Assembly (NCBI GenBank): GCA_024233215.1
Contig: JACKPW010000003.1
Coordinates: 375,180 to 439,179, forward strand
Length of the DNA stretch: 64,000 nt
Source of the DNA: Verrucomicrobiales bacterium
GTDB taxonomy: Bacteria > Verrucomicrobiota > Verrucomicrobiia > Limisphaerales > J093
Reading direction: 5' to 3'
Shown here: positions 24,498-33,393 of the stretch, in pieces
Position numbering within the stretch: position 1 is the first letter of the stretch
How the letters are laid out: each line of letters opens with the position of its first letter
Notes under the pieces: model-generated
The model's input: only the letters and a program-made list of their open reading frames with translations
Told to the model about the DNA's origin: nothing
Databases searched by the model: none
Made by a program: the position numbers and the translations under genes

Positions 24498-24932
24498 ATG
24501 AAAGCCAATGCATTGCCAGACACGATTCAATCGATCATCGAACAGGCCGGCGGGTTCCGGCTCAACGGAGCCTTCGCCTACATCGGGGCCACCGGGTTCA
24601 CCTACCGCTGCGCCGAACCGCACGGGGAATACCGTTCCAGCCGTCCTTCCAAGCTGACCACCGAGGCCGGCACCGGCTTCGTGGATTACGAAGTCGGCCT
24701 GCAATGCCGGGTCAACGGCAAGCGGGGTCACCGGTGGACCCTCATCGTCGCCTACGAACCCACCGACGTTTACACCGTCTGGCTGGTCGAGGGGCACCAG
24801 GGCCGGAGCCCGTCATCGATGGTGCTGGCCTGCGTCCGGGAGGTGTATTGCGACGTGCTGCAGGCCGTCATCGAGGGGGTGTATGACCACGCCATCGCGG
24901 AGCACAACGGGGGCTTCATCCCGGTGGATTGA
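24498..24932 (+). CDS. Phage hypothetical protein, 144 aa
   Basis: No family recognised. Likely beta-rich (YIGATGFTYRCAEPHGEYR, GHRWTLIVAYEPTDVYTVWLV) with a C-terminal helix. It follows the small terminase by 47 nt on the same strand with similar codon use, so it belongs to the same transcript. Confidence 0.6.
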   Translation: MKANALPDTIQSIIEQAGGFRLNGAFAYIGATGFTYRCAEPHGEYRSSRPSKLTTEAGTGFVDYEVGLQCRVNGKRGHRWTLIVAYEPTDVYTVWLVEGHQGRSPSSMVLACVREVYCDVLQAVIEGVYDHAIAEHNGGFIPVD

Positions 24933-24996
24933 CCGGTCCCAAGATTCATGGGTTTTCCACTGGCCCCACACCCGCCCGGCCCTATACGAGCACATC

Positions 24997-25227
24997 ATGA
25001 TGAAACCTTCATCGATGATGACGAATCCTTATCCGGCCCGGCGCATCCGGGTGGTCACCGACAAGTTCGAGTTCAGTCACGGCCACGCCCCGCGCGGGTT
25101 CGGCTGGTGGTGGTTCCAGATCGGGGACCAGCCCTTCCAGCACCTGGCCAGCTACGCCGAAGCCCGCCGCCGGGCCGTCCGGGAAGCGTCGGTCCGCGGC
25201 GCGACCTTCATCGAACTGCTGCCCTGA
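24997..25227 (+). CDS. Phage hypothetical protein, 76 aa
   Basis: A small protein with an aromatic GWWWFQIGDQPF core and a basic helix (YAEARRRAVREA). It could start at 24997 or at the ATG at 25018. No function recognised. Confidence 0.5.
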   Translation: MMKPSSMMTNPYPARRIRVVTDKFEFSHGHAPRGFGWWWFQIGDQPFQHLASYAEARRRAVREASVRGATFIELLP

Positions 25228-25231
25228 CGCC

Positions 25232-25423
25232 ATGCACACCCTCGCCAAGTACGGCCACTCCCGGTTCTGGGCCGTCCTCGATCCCGCCGGTGAACTGGTC
25301 TGCGTCTGCGTTTACAAGCGCGGCGCCCAGGAGGTCATCCGCCGGCTGCAACGCGACACTCTCGGGAACCCGCCGGTGCGGACTTCCCACTCACCACAAA
25401 CCCACGAACAGAACACACGATGA
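25232..25423 (+). CDS. Phage hypothetical protein, 63 aa
   Basis: HSRFWAVLDPAGELVCVCVYKRGAQEVIRRL looks like a small alpha/beta fold common in phage genomes. It starts 4 nt after the previous stop and overlaps the next gene by 4 nt. Confidence 0.5.
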   Translation: MHTLAKYGHSRFWAVLDPAGELVCVCVYKRGAQEVIRRLQRDTLGNPPVRTSHSPQTHEQNTR

Positions 25424-25749
25424 AAGCAAAAGCAGACGCCATGAAGGAGACCACCCCCAAGACCACGAAGACCAAGCGGGCCGCACGGACGAAGCGGGCG
25501 AAGCAGGCCAAGCCGGAACGGAACGGCGAACGGCCCGACCGGCTGCCCTCGACCCTGGACGAGCTGAAGGCCACGAAGGGTGGTCTGGTCAGCCACCTGT
25601 TCTTCTCCGGCAAGGGGAAGGATGAGATCGCCAAGGAGGTGCAGGCCGTCTTCAAGCTGGGCGAGGCGCGGGCGGCGAAGATCGTCCGGCGGGTGACCGG
25701 CCGGGCGCGGATGTTCCAGCGGGCGATGGAGCTGACCGCCGGGAAGTAG
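25420..25749 (+). CDS. Basic Lys-rich phage protein, 109 aa
   Basis: The N-terminal 40 residues are almost all Lys, Arg, Thr and Ala, like a histone tail. The rest (GLVSHLFFSGKGKDEIAKEV, ARAAKIVRRVTGRARM) is a small helical domain that may bind DNA. It is the last gene before a strong terminator. Confidence 0.6.
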   Translation: MKAKADAMKETTPKTTKTKRAARTKRAKQAKPERNGERPDRLPSTLDELKATKGGLVSHLFFSGKGKDEIAKEVQAVFKLGEARAAKIVRRVTGRARMFQRAMELTAGK

Positions 25750-25768
25750 ATCGCCGGCCGCGTCACCA

Positions 25769-25797
25769 AGCCCCTCGGGAAACCGAGGGGCCGTTTT
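25769..25797 (+). terminator. Rho-independent terminator of the phage-type operon
   Basis: A perfect 8-bp stem CCCCTCGG/CCGAGGGG (25771-25778 and 25783-25790) around a GAAA tetraloop, followed by CCGTTTT. It closes the forward operon that begins near 16288. Confidence 0.9.
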
Positions 25798-25964
25798 GCT
25801 TCGTGCGGTCCGGCAGTCCTGCGGGAGAGGGGCTCCACGTCTGCTACCGATCGTGTATATAATGCACGCTCATGCGATGTATTACATTGACAAAAACGAC
25901 TCATGCGGTCAAAACTTGGGGTCGAACCCAGCAAACACAGAAGGAGTATTAATGAACTTACCTA

Positions 25965-26931
25965 AGAGCGTGTCTGAAAAATGCATGACGCCCGGGTTTA
26001 CTCATGCCAGCCGCCTCAACTGAATGCGGATCAAGGCAAGCTGGATCCACGCTTCGGCGCTGGAGTCGCTCCGTTCATAGTCGCGGACCAACCGGCGATG
26101 TCTCATCAGCCATCCGAAGGTCCGCTCCACCACCCAGCGACGTGGCAGCAGTACGAAGCCTTTGAGGTCCGCAGAACGTTTCACTACCTCGACCTCCAGC
26201 TTCGACCATCGCTCCTTGACCCAGTCGTGGAAGGATTCCCCACTGTAGCCGCCGTCGACCCAAAGCCGGCGCAGTCGTCCGAACCAGTCAGCCACCCGAT
26301 CCAGGACGAGTTGCCCGCCCTCCCGCTCAGGGCAATCCGCCGGGCTGACCACGGCCCCCAACAGCAACCCGTTGGTATCGACCAGGAGGTGGCGTTTGCG
26401 TCCCTTGATGCGTTTGGCCGCATCATAGCCGACCTTCCCGCCATGCCCATCTGCCTTGACGCTCTGGCTGTCCAGAACCGCGGCACTGGGCTCGTCGTGT
26501 CGCCCCAAGGCCCGCCGCAGACATACTCGCAGCGCGTCGTTGACGGCGGCCCAAGTGGAATCGAGGCTCCACTGGCGGAACACATGGTAGACCGTCTGCC
26601 AAGGCGGGAAGTTCGTGGGCAGGAGTCGCCAAGGAATCCCTCCTTTGAGCACGTAGAGAATGGCATCGAGGATTACCCGTCGGTTTGTGGGCGGCCGGCC
26701 ACGTCGGTGCGGTTTCGGAAGCATCGGTTCCAGGTAGGCCCATTGGGCGTCAGTCAGGTCGGTAGAGTACTTGGACGTTTTCACCGCCCAACTGGCGGCT
26801 TTGCCGCGAGTGTGGCCGCACCCCCGCTCGTCCTATGTCAAGACACAATCGCATGTTCCTTCACATTTCTCTATCACACCTCTGGATCACTATGTTCCAA
26901 AGGCCAACACCCCATTTTTCAGACACGCTCT
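25965..26931 (-). mobile_element. IS5-family insertion sequence
   Basis: Perfect 19-bp terminal inverted repeats AGAGCGTGTCTGAAAAATG (25965-25983 and 26913-26931) flanked by TA on both sides (25963-25964 and 26932-26933), the target duplication. It carries a single transposase gene. The perfect ends and intact gene indicate a recent insertion. Subgroup not assigned. Confidence 0.92.
26002..26784 (-). CDS. IS5-family transposase
   Basis: A 260-residue DDE transposase. The N-terminal DUF4096-like part (LTDAQWAYLEPMLPKP, RRVILDAILYVLKGGIPWRLLP) is followed by the catalytic core with AVLDSQSVK (first Asp), LWVDGGYSG (second Asp) and RRWVVERTFGWLMRHRRL (Glu with YREK-like spacing). The length and motifs are complete. 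Confidence 0.92.
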   Translation of the reverse strand: MKTSKYSTDLTDAQWAYLEPMLPKPHRRGRPPTNRRVILDAILYVLKGGIPWRLLPTNFPPWQTVYHVFRQWSLDSTWAAVNDALRVCLRRALGRHDEPSAAVLDSQSVKADGHGGKVGYDAAKRIKGRKRHLLVDTNGLLLGAVVSPADCPEREGGQLVLDRVADWFGRLRRLWVDGGYSGESFHDWVKERWSKLEVEVVKRSADLKGFVLLPRRWVVERTFGWLMRHRRLVRDYERSDSSAEAWIQLALIRIQLRRLA

Positions 26932-27516
26932 TAGATTTGTCACCTTCACTCTTCTGCTGGCTCTCGCCGCGTGTAGCCGGAGCAAAGCGCCAAAGATCTC
27001 GCAACTCGAGGTTATAGGTAGTAGTCCGAAGCGTGTTGCTGCCGTAGCGGCCATCATCTCCAAGCACAGAACGCCACCGACAGCCATTCTGGACGCCCGG
27101 TTTCGGAAAGAGCAGAAGGGAGACGGCAGCTTTGGTCCATCGGATTTCAGGTCATTCTGTCTTATCGAGGTGGCACCGCAAGATGTCGCGTTGTGGACAG
27201 CTGTTCTCACACCGCTGACCGGGGTGGCGGCCTATGACGCGCCAGCGCAGTCTCGCAAGTGGTGGATTGCTCGCGATGCATTCGCCTCGCTCCAGTTTTA
27301 CAGGCCAGATAGTCTGACGGGGAGAGCCCAGGGCTGGATTGGAGTCTCGCAGCAGACGGGGCGTATCTACATCTTCACTTTCACGATGTGATGAGAGAAT
27401 CAGTGTCGAACAAGCCGGCTGCGGGCAACGCCGGGATCGCGTCTCGGTTGACAACAGAACACCATTGGACCGGCGTGCCTGAGCCGCAGCGTGCCCTGCG
27501 GGCGTGAGTGAACTCG

Positions 27517-28653
27517 TTAGCCTGACGGGCTGATCGCCCAAAACTCCGCCGCCTGCTCCCGCGTCACCAACTCCCGGTAGTGCGTCAGCAACACCTGCGG
27601 GCTGTTGCCGAGTTCGAGAGCGACCGCAGCGGCATCCTTCCTGCGGGCAAGGAGTTGTGATGCCGCTGTGTGGCGCAAGACATCTTGGGGCCACGCCTTG
27701 AAGCCGAGATGGTCTCGCATCGCCCGGAGCCAGCGGCGGCGGGAGACGCAGGGGACCGGGAGGTCTGCCTTCAGCTTCTTCGCCAGCTTGAGCCAATCGA
27801 GCGCGGTCTGCTCCAGGTGGACAATGCGCCGCCGGCGGACCTTGGAGGCTGCAGCGTCGATCACGAGCGTCCGGCTGTCCCACTTCACGTCAGCCCAAGT
27901 CACTTGGTCGAGCTCTTCGGGTCGGACGCCCGCGAAGACCGCCAAGGCCAGCCAAGCGAGGAACCGCATATATTCCTGCCGCGTGAAGGCCAGTGCCGCC
28001 CGAACCTGCTCATTGGTCAGGATGGCCGGCGGCTTTCGCTCCTGGGAAACGCGGTCAATCCGCTGGCAGGGGTTGAACTCCACCCACCCGCGGCGGATGC
28101 CGAAGCTGAAGAGCGTCTGGATTCGGGACAGGTAGGTGGCCCGTGACCCGGCCGTCTTCGCTTTGGAGATCCAGGCTTCCACGTCATTTGGCGTCACGGT
28201 CGAGAGCGGTTGCTGTTCCCGGCCCTTGGCGAAGTTGCGCAGCAGGGCGCCGAGCTTGGTGACGTACTTCTGCCGCCGGCCTGCGGTCTGCTTCGAGGCC
28301 AGACACTCCGCCACCGCCTTGGCGACAGTGACCGAGCAGGAGCCGTTGCCGGCCAGCTTGGGTAGGGATTCCCGAATCCGCGACAGGCTGAGGCCCAGCT
28401 CACCGGCTTCTCGGAACAGGAGCAGGAGTTCCGTCTGCTCCTCCGGCTCCAAGGTCATCCACGCCTGGCCGGCTTCACGCTGCTGAAGGCGGAGTTCGGC
28501 CAGGTAGGTCTGGCCAGCGGATTTCGACGTGAAGAAGCGGCGGACGCGCTTGCCGTCGATGTTGGAATCGACGATCCAGCGTTTTCCCACCTTCCGATTG
28601 ACGGTTCGCAGTGTGAGCACAGTGCCAAATAGTGCCTGATTTTCTTCCGACAA
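27517..28653 (-). CDS. Tyrosine recombinase, integrase of the element
   Basis: A 378-residue site-specific recombinase. A core-binding SAM-like domain occupies about residues 105-200. The catalytic domain has Arg244 (FAGVRPEEL), Lys271 (AASKVRRRR), Arg327 (VLRHT), His358 and nucleophile Tyr359 (THYREL). The His two residues before the second Arg is replaced by Gln/Asp, a tolerated change. The TTG start at 28653 has a weak ribosome site. It lies about 100 bp from the 3' end of tRNA-Val, the usual place for an integrase using that tRNA. A broken, nearly identical copy lies at 2975-4775. Confidence 0.92.
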   Translation of the reverse strand: MSEENQALFGTVLTLRTVNRKVGKRWIVDSNIDGKRVRRFFTSKSAGQTYLAELRLQQREAGQAWMTLEPEEQTELLLLFREAGELGLSLSRIRESLPKLAGNGSCSVTVAKAVAECLASKQTAGRRQKYVTKLGALLRNFAKGREQQPLSTVTPNDVEAWISKAKTAGSRATYLSRIQTLFSFGIRRGWVEFNPCQRIDRVSQERKPPAILTNEQVRAALAFTRQEYMRFLAWLALAVFAGVRPEELDQVTWADVKWDSRTLVIDAAASKVRRRRIVHLEQTALDWLKLAKKLKADLPVPCVSRRRWLRAMRDHLGFKAWPQDVLRHTAASQLLARRKDAAAVALELGNSPQVLLTHYRELVTREQAAEFWAISPSG

Positions 28654-28804
28654 CTTCGGACAAGTCCAGGGAAACTCACGACAACTCGGGTATTTCGGGA
28701 ACCTAGAAAAGGGGTCCTAAGCCCTTGGCGATCAACGCAAAGCCTTGGTGGGGAGGGTGGTGGGCGATACAGGACTCGAACCTGTGACCCGCTCCGTGTA
28801 AAGG
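28622..28804. repeat. 183-bp direct repeat, proximal attachment copy
   Basis: Partner of 4744-4926. It contains the integrase start, the gap and tRNA-Val from the CCA end to the anticodon loop. The crossover site should lie within the conserved tRNA 3' half. Confidence 0.9.
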
Positions 28805-28833
28805 AGACGCTCTAGCCACTGAGCTAATCGCCC
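28758..28833 (-). tRNA. tRNA-Val (anticodon UAC)
   Basis: A full cloverleaf on the minus strand: acceptor GGGCGAT pairing with ATCGCCC, D-stem GCTC/GAGC, anticodon loop TTTACAC, T-arm ACAGG-TTCGAGT-CCTGT, discriminator A and encoded CCA. One mismatch at the base of the anticodon stem (T27-C43). It is the integration target of the element. Confidence 0.95.
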
Positions 28834-29119
28834 CACGCCAACGAAGGGTAGCCGGGCCTTGCGCCGGTTGGCAATCGCGAGATAACGGTGAGCGAGGCGT
28901 GCGCGCGTGCTGAGTGGCGGCTGTGCGCCGGCAGAGCGAAGCGTCGACGGCGCTTTTCGGCGGATTCCCGGAGCGTTGGCGGGGATTGTTGGGCAGTTGT
29001 TCAACCGGGTATTTCGCTCGCGGACTCGGCGGTCCGCGCTCCCGGCAGCAAGGCGTCGTGTTTCCGTGCCATCGCCGCAGAGGCGATTCTGTCTGCACAC
29101 TGACCGCCGTCCGGGGCGC

Positions 29120-30496
29120 CTACTGGCTTCTCGTCTTCCCCAACACGATGGAGCGGATGGCGAGAGTGTCCCCTTCGCGAAGCCCGGCTGCGGGTTCGAG
29201 CGACAACCCGGTGATCAGGCCGTGGTAGTCTTCCGAGCCGCCAAGATCGATTTCGCGGGTTTGGATTCCGCCGTTTGGCGGCAGTTCGAAGGTCAGGCTC
29301 TTGCGGTCGTCGAAACGGTCGTCGTCGAGGCGTTTCCAGCGCAGCCGGAACGTGGCTGCCGCCTGGCTGTGAAGGGAAATTTCCAACCTGGCAATCGGTG
29401 CCGGGTCGGCGCGCCACGCGAAGGTCGGACCCTCGATGCGCCACGGTTTGGGGCCGGTTTCGATGCGCCACTCGCCGGGGATCGGGAAGCCTTGGTCGGT
29501 GGCGTTGTGGAGCGTCCAGTGCTGTCGATCTTTTGCGAAGCGCCAGGCCGGCGGGGTCTTCGTGGCCATCGCGTTGAAGCGTTGTCGGATGTCGGTCAAC
29601 GCGCCGACCATCAGGTGGGTTTCGTGTTCGTAGACGATGTTGTGATCGAAGTTCTCGCGGTGGATGGGGGCCACGTAGGCGGTTGGGCCGGCCTTGGGAT
29701 CATCGGTGCGTCCATCCCCGTGGATGCCGCCGTGGAACTCGCCGCCGTCGTCCTTGAACACGCCAAGGCCCCAGTTGCTGTCCTCGTCCACCAAGGCGGC
29801 CCAGCGTTCGGTGGCGAGGAAACGGGTCCACGGCCACGGCTGATGCCAGTCGTTGGTGACGTGGGTGAGAGTGTCGCCGGTGAAGGGCCTTTCGCCGGTG
29901 TAGGCCATCAGCCGCGACAGGCGCGAGATGGTGTAGACCGCGGGCAATTCCTGGGCGCAGGGGTGATACCAGGCGTGGTCGGATCGGGCGTTGGTGCAGC
30001 GGAAGCGCATGTGCACGACCGGTCCCTCGAGCGTGGTCCAGGTTTCGAAAACGCATTCGGCGGGGACGTCGTCCATGGGCCAGAGTTTGGGGCGGCATTT
30101 CACGTAGAGTGCGTGGCCGTCGTTGCGGTGTTCGAGGACTTCGGAGGGGTTCAGATAACAGTCGCCGGTCTGGATGGGATTCCAGCCGAGGCCGGCCCAC
30201 TGGGGGCTGGGTTGCTTGTCGCCGATGACAAACGGCCACGGACCGGAGTAATGGGACATCTGAATCTGGCGGCCGAGGTCGGCGCTGTTGATGAGGTTGC
30301 CCGGATGATCGGGAGACTTGCTGGAGAGGTAGGTGACGGCGCCGCCCAAGGCCAGGTCGACGCCGATCCGCACGACGCCGTTGTCGAGATAGGACATCTG
30401 CGGCGCGGGGAAGGTGCGCCCCGCGGCGGGAGCGGAAACGCACGCGAGGAACAGGAGGAGGAACACAATCAGCCGGGAATCGCAGCGGGCAGTCAT
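29120..30496 (-). CDS. Secreted protein, possible carbohydrate-related beta-sandwich
   Basis: A 458-residue protein with a signal peptide (RLIVFLLLFLACVSAPAAG). The mature start (MSYLDNGVVRIGVDLALGGAVTYLS), with GNLINSADLGRQIQMSHYSGP, follows a pattern seen in secreted proteins of planctomycetes and verrucomicrobia with mutarotase-like sugar-binding folds. Many Trp and His residues are present, but no catalytic motif is recognised. It stands alone on the minus strand. Confidence 0.65.
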   Translation of the reverse strand: MTARCDSRLIVFLLLFLACVSAPAAGRTFPAPQMSYLDNGVVRIGVDLALGGAVTYLSSKSPDHPGNLINSADLGRQIQMSHYSGPWPFVIGDKQPSPQWAGLGWNPIQTGDCYLNPSEVLEHRNDGHALYVKCRPKLWPMDDVPAECVFETWTTLEGPVVHMRFRCTNARSDHAWYHPCAQELPAVYTISRLSRLMAYTGERPFTGDTLTHVTNDWHQPWPWTRFLATERWAALVDEDSNWGLGVFKDDGGEFHGGIHGDGRTDDPKAGPTAYVAPIHRENFDHNIVYEHETHLMVGALTDIRQRFNAMATKTPPAWRFAKDRQHWTLHNATDQGFPIPGEWRIETGPKPWRIEGPTFAWRADPAPIARLEISLHSQAAATFRLRWKRLDDDRFDDRKSLTFELPPNGGIQTREIDLGGSEDYHGLITGLSLEPAAGLREGDTLAIRSIVLGKTRSQ

Positions 30497-31027
30497 GGAG
30501 GGGAAGTATGGGGAGGGCTGCGGGCGCGAACAAGCCTTGCTACCGCATAGCCACGCTTTGCGAATTGCGCCGAAAGGGGGGGAGGCTTGCCATCGCCCGT
30601 CAACACCACTGCGGTGTCGTCATGCACTTGAGGCAGCACTCACGGCGTGGATAGGCAGTGGGAAGGCGAGTGGTTGAGGTGCGGGATCAGGCTGGCGGGA
30701 CGAGGCGTGCTGGGGCTTTGCCGATCGACTGATGCCTCGGTTTACGATGTGGCGAAAGCGGTGAAGGCTGCGCTTTTCACCGCACTCCACGACCTGGCGG
30801 AGAACGGCCGGTCTCGCGAAGCGTCGTGGAGTGCGGGCGATGTCAATCTCCGCTTTCGGCGCTCGCGGCCCAGGCTGGATCATGCCCAGGTGACGTCCGC
30901 AGCCTGGATGCCAGCCGAGAATCTGCCCCGGCGATTGCCAATTCGCCGTTACAGGGCCAACCCGCCGTTGACTTCTGCTGCTGCAGTGCGTTCCTTGGTA
31001 GCTGCGGATGACCGGCGAGATGATGCG
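30497..31027. other. Intergenic region with a dispersed repeat
   Basis: No gene recognised. It separates divergent genes, so promoters for both should lie here. It contains the inverted repeat element at 30754-30860. Confidence 0.5.
30754..30860. repeat. Dispersed inverted-repeat element (GCACTCCACGAC family)
   Basis: Arm A (GAAAGCGGTGAAGGCTGCGC, then CACCGCACTCCACGACCTGG) and arm B (GCGTCGTGGAGTGCGGGCGA, then TCAATCTCCGCTTTC) are imperfect inverted copies of each other. Both arms recur at 63120-63160 and 63341-63395, in the other order. A MITE-like or REP-like element; function unknown. Confidence 0.7.
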
Positions 31028-32254
31028 ATGAAGAACCAGATCCCAATCGAACGGTTTCCCCGATGTCCGGGCGGGGTTCTGACCCGACGCGATTTCCTGC
31101 GGGCCGCCTCGACCGCAGCCCTCGTGCTCCCGGAAGCCTCCGACGCGTTGGCTCAATCGGACCTTCCCATCAGCCCGCCGCGCAAGCCGGTCGGCATCCG
31201 GCTTTGCCCACGGTATGAGTTCGAACTCGTCCGGCGTGAGCTGGGTCGGATGCTGGATGAACTCGGGGACGTCCGGCAGCTCGTGCGGCGCAAGCACGTG
31301 ACTGTGAAGGTCAATCTCGTCAACACCTCCGCCGAGGATCTGGCCGGCGTGCCGCTCTGGTTGACCGTGACCGTGCATCCGGTGGTGGCACGGGCGCTGG
31401 GGGCGTTGTTCGTGGAATACGGCGCCCGGTCGGTGACCTACTGCGATCAGTTGCCGTTTCGCGCGCTTGGGCCCGAGTCGTTCACCGGCTACGGCTTTGA
31501 CCTCGCGGAGTTCAACGCGGTCATGGACGGCCGCGCGCGATTTGCGAACACCCGCAACCGCGGGCCGCATTCCAGTTACGGCTGGGTCAAGGTGCCGAAC
31601 GGCGGCGAGCTGGCCTCGGCGTGGGAGATCAACCGGACCTATGTCGACACCGACGTGCTGGTCTCGCTCGGCAAGCTCAAGAGCCACGTGTCAGGCGGCG
31701 TGACCGGTGGGATGAAGAACCTCTTCGGCATCCCACCCAGCAGTCTCTACGGCGACGATGTGAAGGACGAACCGGACGAGAACGCCAGCGGCTATCGCAG
31801 CAGCACCATGCACGACTGCACGCGCAAGCCGTTCACCTCGTCGGGGACGTTCAACGACGGCTCCGTGGAAGGCGATCACGGTTTCAATGTGCCGCGTTTC
31901 ATTGTCGATCTGAACGCCGCGTTCCCGCTCGACCTCGTGGTGCTCGACGGCATCAGCACGATCCAGTCGGCGGAGGGTTGGTGGTTGGGATCGATGGTTC
32001 ACCCCACCCGACCGGGGCTGCTCGTTGCCGGGCGCAATCCGGTATGCACGGACGCGGTGGGGGCCGCGTTGATGGGATTCGATCCCGATGCCGCTGACCG
32101 GACGTGGCCGTTTGTGAACGGAACCAACCACCTCACGTTGGCACGGCGAAAGGGGTTGGGCGAAAATCGCATCAGGGAAATTGAGATCGTCGGCGCGGGA
32201 CTGGAGCAGGCCCGATTCGGTTTTGAACCCACTTATCGAAGGAAGGCGTCATGA
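31028..32254 (+). CDS. Tat-exported DUF362 protein
   Basis: A 408-residue protein. The N-terminus GVLTRRDFLRAASTAALVLP is a twin-arginine signal. The DUF362 signature is clear: HVTVKVNLVN, DVLVSLGKLKSHVSGGVTGGMKNLFGIP and DLVVLDGISTIQSAEG. DUF362 proteins are often linked with iron-sulfur redox enzymes, but no ferredoxin-type Cys cluster is seen here. The next gene overlaps by ATGA. Confidence 0.85.
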   Translation: MKNQIPIERFPRCPGGVLTRRDFLRAASTAALVLPEASDALAQSDLPISPPRKPVGIRLCPRYEFELVRRELGRMLDELGDVRQLVRRKHVTVKVNLVNTSAEDLAGVPLWLTVTVHPVVARALGALFVEYGARSVTYCDQLPFRALGPESFTGYGFDLAEFNAVMDGRARFANTRNRGPHSSYGWVKVPNGGELASAWEINRTYVDTDVLVSLGKLKSHVSGGVTGGMKNLFGIPPSSLYGDDVKDEPDENASGYRSSTMHDCTRKPFTSSGTFNDGSVEGDHGFNVPRFIVDLNAAFPLDLVVLDGISTIQSAEGWWLGSMVHPTRPGLLVAGRNPVCTDAVGAALMGFDPDAADRTWPFVNGTNHLTLARRKGLGENRIREIEIVGAGLEQARFGFEPTYRRKAS

Positions 32255-33393
32255 GCGAGCCGCTGAAGGTTGATCCGCTTCCCGAATCCGGCACCTGGCG
32301 CATGGCCGGTGGAAACGCCGCGCGAACGGGCCGGTCGCCCGACGGCCCAACCGGTTCGATCAAACTCGGACGTACCCTTCGCGCCGACGGCTCTGTCAAA
32401 GCCTCGGTGGTCTTCAACCGGGCGGGGGCCGCGTTCGTTGCGGACATGACCGGAAACGTGGCGACCTTCGCCGCGGAGGGTCATTGCCTCTGGCAGAAAC
32501 CACTGCCCGGCGGAATCAGTGCCGCCCCGGCCCTGGATGCTTCGGGGGAACGCCTCTTTGTCGGTACGCTTCGAGGAGTGGTATGCGCTCTGTCGACGGC
32601 GGATGGAAGCGAGTTGTGGCGGGTGGAAGTGAAGACCAGAAGCGATCCGCGCATCCTGTCCGATGTGTTGTATCTCGATGGAAACGACTCGGTGATCCTC
32701 AGCAGTTGGGGCGGGCGGTTCGTGCGACTCGACGCGAGAACGGGCGGACCCCGCGGCTCCTGGGATGCCGGCATTTCGCCCCGCAGCGCCGCGGCGGCGG
32801 ATCGCGGGGGCAACGTGTTCTTTCTCCGGGCGGTTTGGGATCAAGGCGTGGAACTGGTGCGTGTGTCGCCCGCCGGCGAAGAAGCCGTGCTTCACCGCGA
32901 ACCGCAAAGCCCACGCGGCGCGAATCGAACGGTGGTGTCGGCGGCGCCGGTGTTGGACGCGGAACGATCACAGGTTTGCTTCATCACCAACCGGGATCGC
33001 GATGCCGTTCTGCAGGCTTGGTCGGGGAAAACCGGCGCCATCGCGTGGCGACGCGAACTGCCGTCCGCAGTGGCGGCCACTCCCGCACTCGACGATCAGG
33101 GACGGTTGTTGGTGGCGGACCTTGCGGGAACGGTCCGTTGTCTCGATGGCGATGGGAATCCGGTTTGGGAATATGGGACCGGTTGCGAATACCTGCTGGC
33201 CGGAGCCGTGTGTTCCGACGCGAGTGCGGCGTGGATCGGGGACCCGTGGGGTCGGTTGCACCGGATCGGATCGGACGGTCGGGGGGAGGTTGTGGACCAG
33301 GCGAAACGCTCGATCGAAACCCAGCCGTCGTTTGCGCCCGATGGCCGGCTCGTGGTGCCCGGCACCAGCGGCGAAGTGCGCGTGTTTGGGTGA
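32251..33393 (+). CDS. PQQ-type beta-propeller protein
   Basis: A 380-residue repeat protein with blades such as AAPALDASGERLFVGTLRGV then CALSTADGSELW, and AATPALDDQGRLLVADLAGT then RCLDGDGNPVWEYG. These are PQQ-repeat motifs, the fold of BamB and PQQ dehydrogenases. It lacks a signal peptide of its own and is translationally coupled to the DUF362 gene, so it may assist that protein. No PQQ-binding Cys pair is seen. Confidence 0.8.
   Translation: MSEPLKVDPLPESGTWRMAGGNAARTGRSPDGPTGSIKLGRTLRADGSVKASVVFNRAGAAFVADMTGNVATFAAEGHCLWQKPLPGGISAAPALDASGERLFVGTLRGVVCALSTADGSELWRVEVKTRSDPRILSDVLYLDGNDSVILSSWGGRFVRLDARTGGPRGSWDAGISPRSAAAADRGGNVFFLRAVWDQGVELVRVSPAGEEAVLHREPQSPRGANRTVVSAAPVLDAERSQVCFITNRDRDAVLQAWSGKTGAIAWRRELPSAVAATPALDDQGRLLVADLAGTVRCLDGDGNPVWEYGTGCEYLLAGAVCSDASAAWIGDPWGRLHRIGSDGRGEVVDQAKRSIETQPSFAPDGRLVVPGTSGEVRVFG

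Larger units (their letters stand above)
25952..27391 (+). pseudogene. Small lipoprotein gene split by an IS
   Basis: Deleting the IS and one TA restores a frame from ATG 25952, preceded by AAGGAG at 25941-25946. It reads MNLPRFVTFTLLLALAAC, a perfect lipoprotein signal peptide with LAAC lipobox, followed by about 135 residues to the stop at 27391. The mature protein (LEVIGSSPKRVAAVAAIISK, FRSFCLIEVAPQDVALW) is unrecognised. A TATAAT-like -10 lies at 25858-25863. The IS sits after codon 4, so the gene is broken unless expressed from inside the IS. Confidence 0.8.
4927..28804. mobile_element. tRNA-Val integrative element, candidate phage satellite with defence cargo
   Basis: About 23.9 kb bounded by the 183-bp repeat and tRNA-Val. 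Contents: integrase at the tRNA end, a forward phage-type operon (replication, recombination, ParB-like, methyltransferases, Nu1-like small terminase), a reverse nuclease cluster, an LRR/transglutaminase cassette, one transposon and one IS. No capsid, portal, tail, lysis or large terminase gene was seen. This pattern fits a phage satellite. A prophage that lost its structural genes would look the same, since the operon stops abruptly after the small terminase and four small genes. Confidence 0.75.

Noticed and set aside
27152..27883. Reverse frame overlapping the integrase C-terminus with Arg/Pro-rich translation
   Set aside because: A shifted reading of the integrase gene; the intact integrase frame explains the sequence.
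28703..29100. Reverse frames reading ARASPLHGAGHRFESCIA and LAQWLERLLYTERVTGSSPV
   Set aside because: These are well-known false translations of a tRNA gene (here tRNA-Val).
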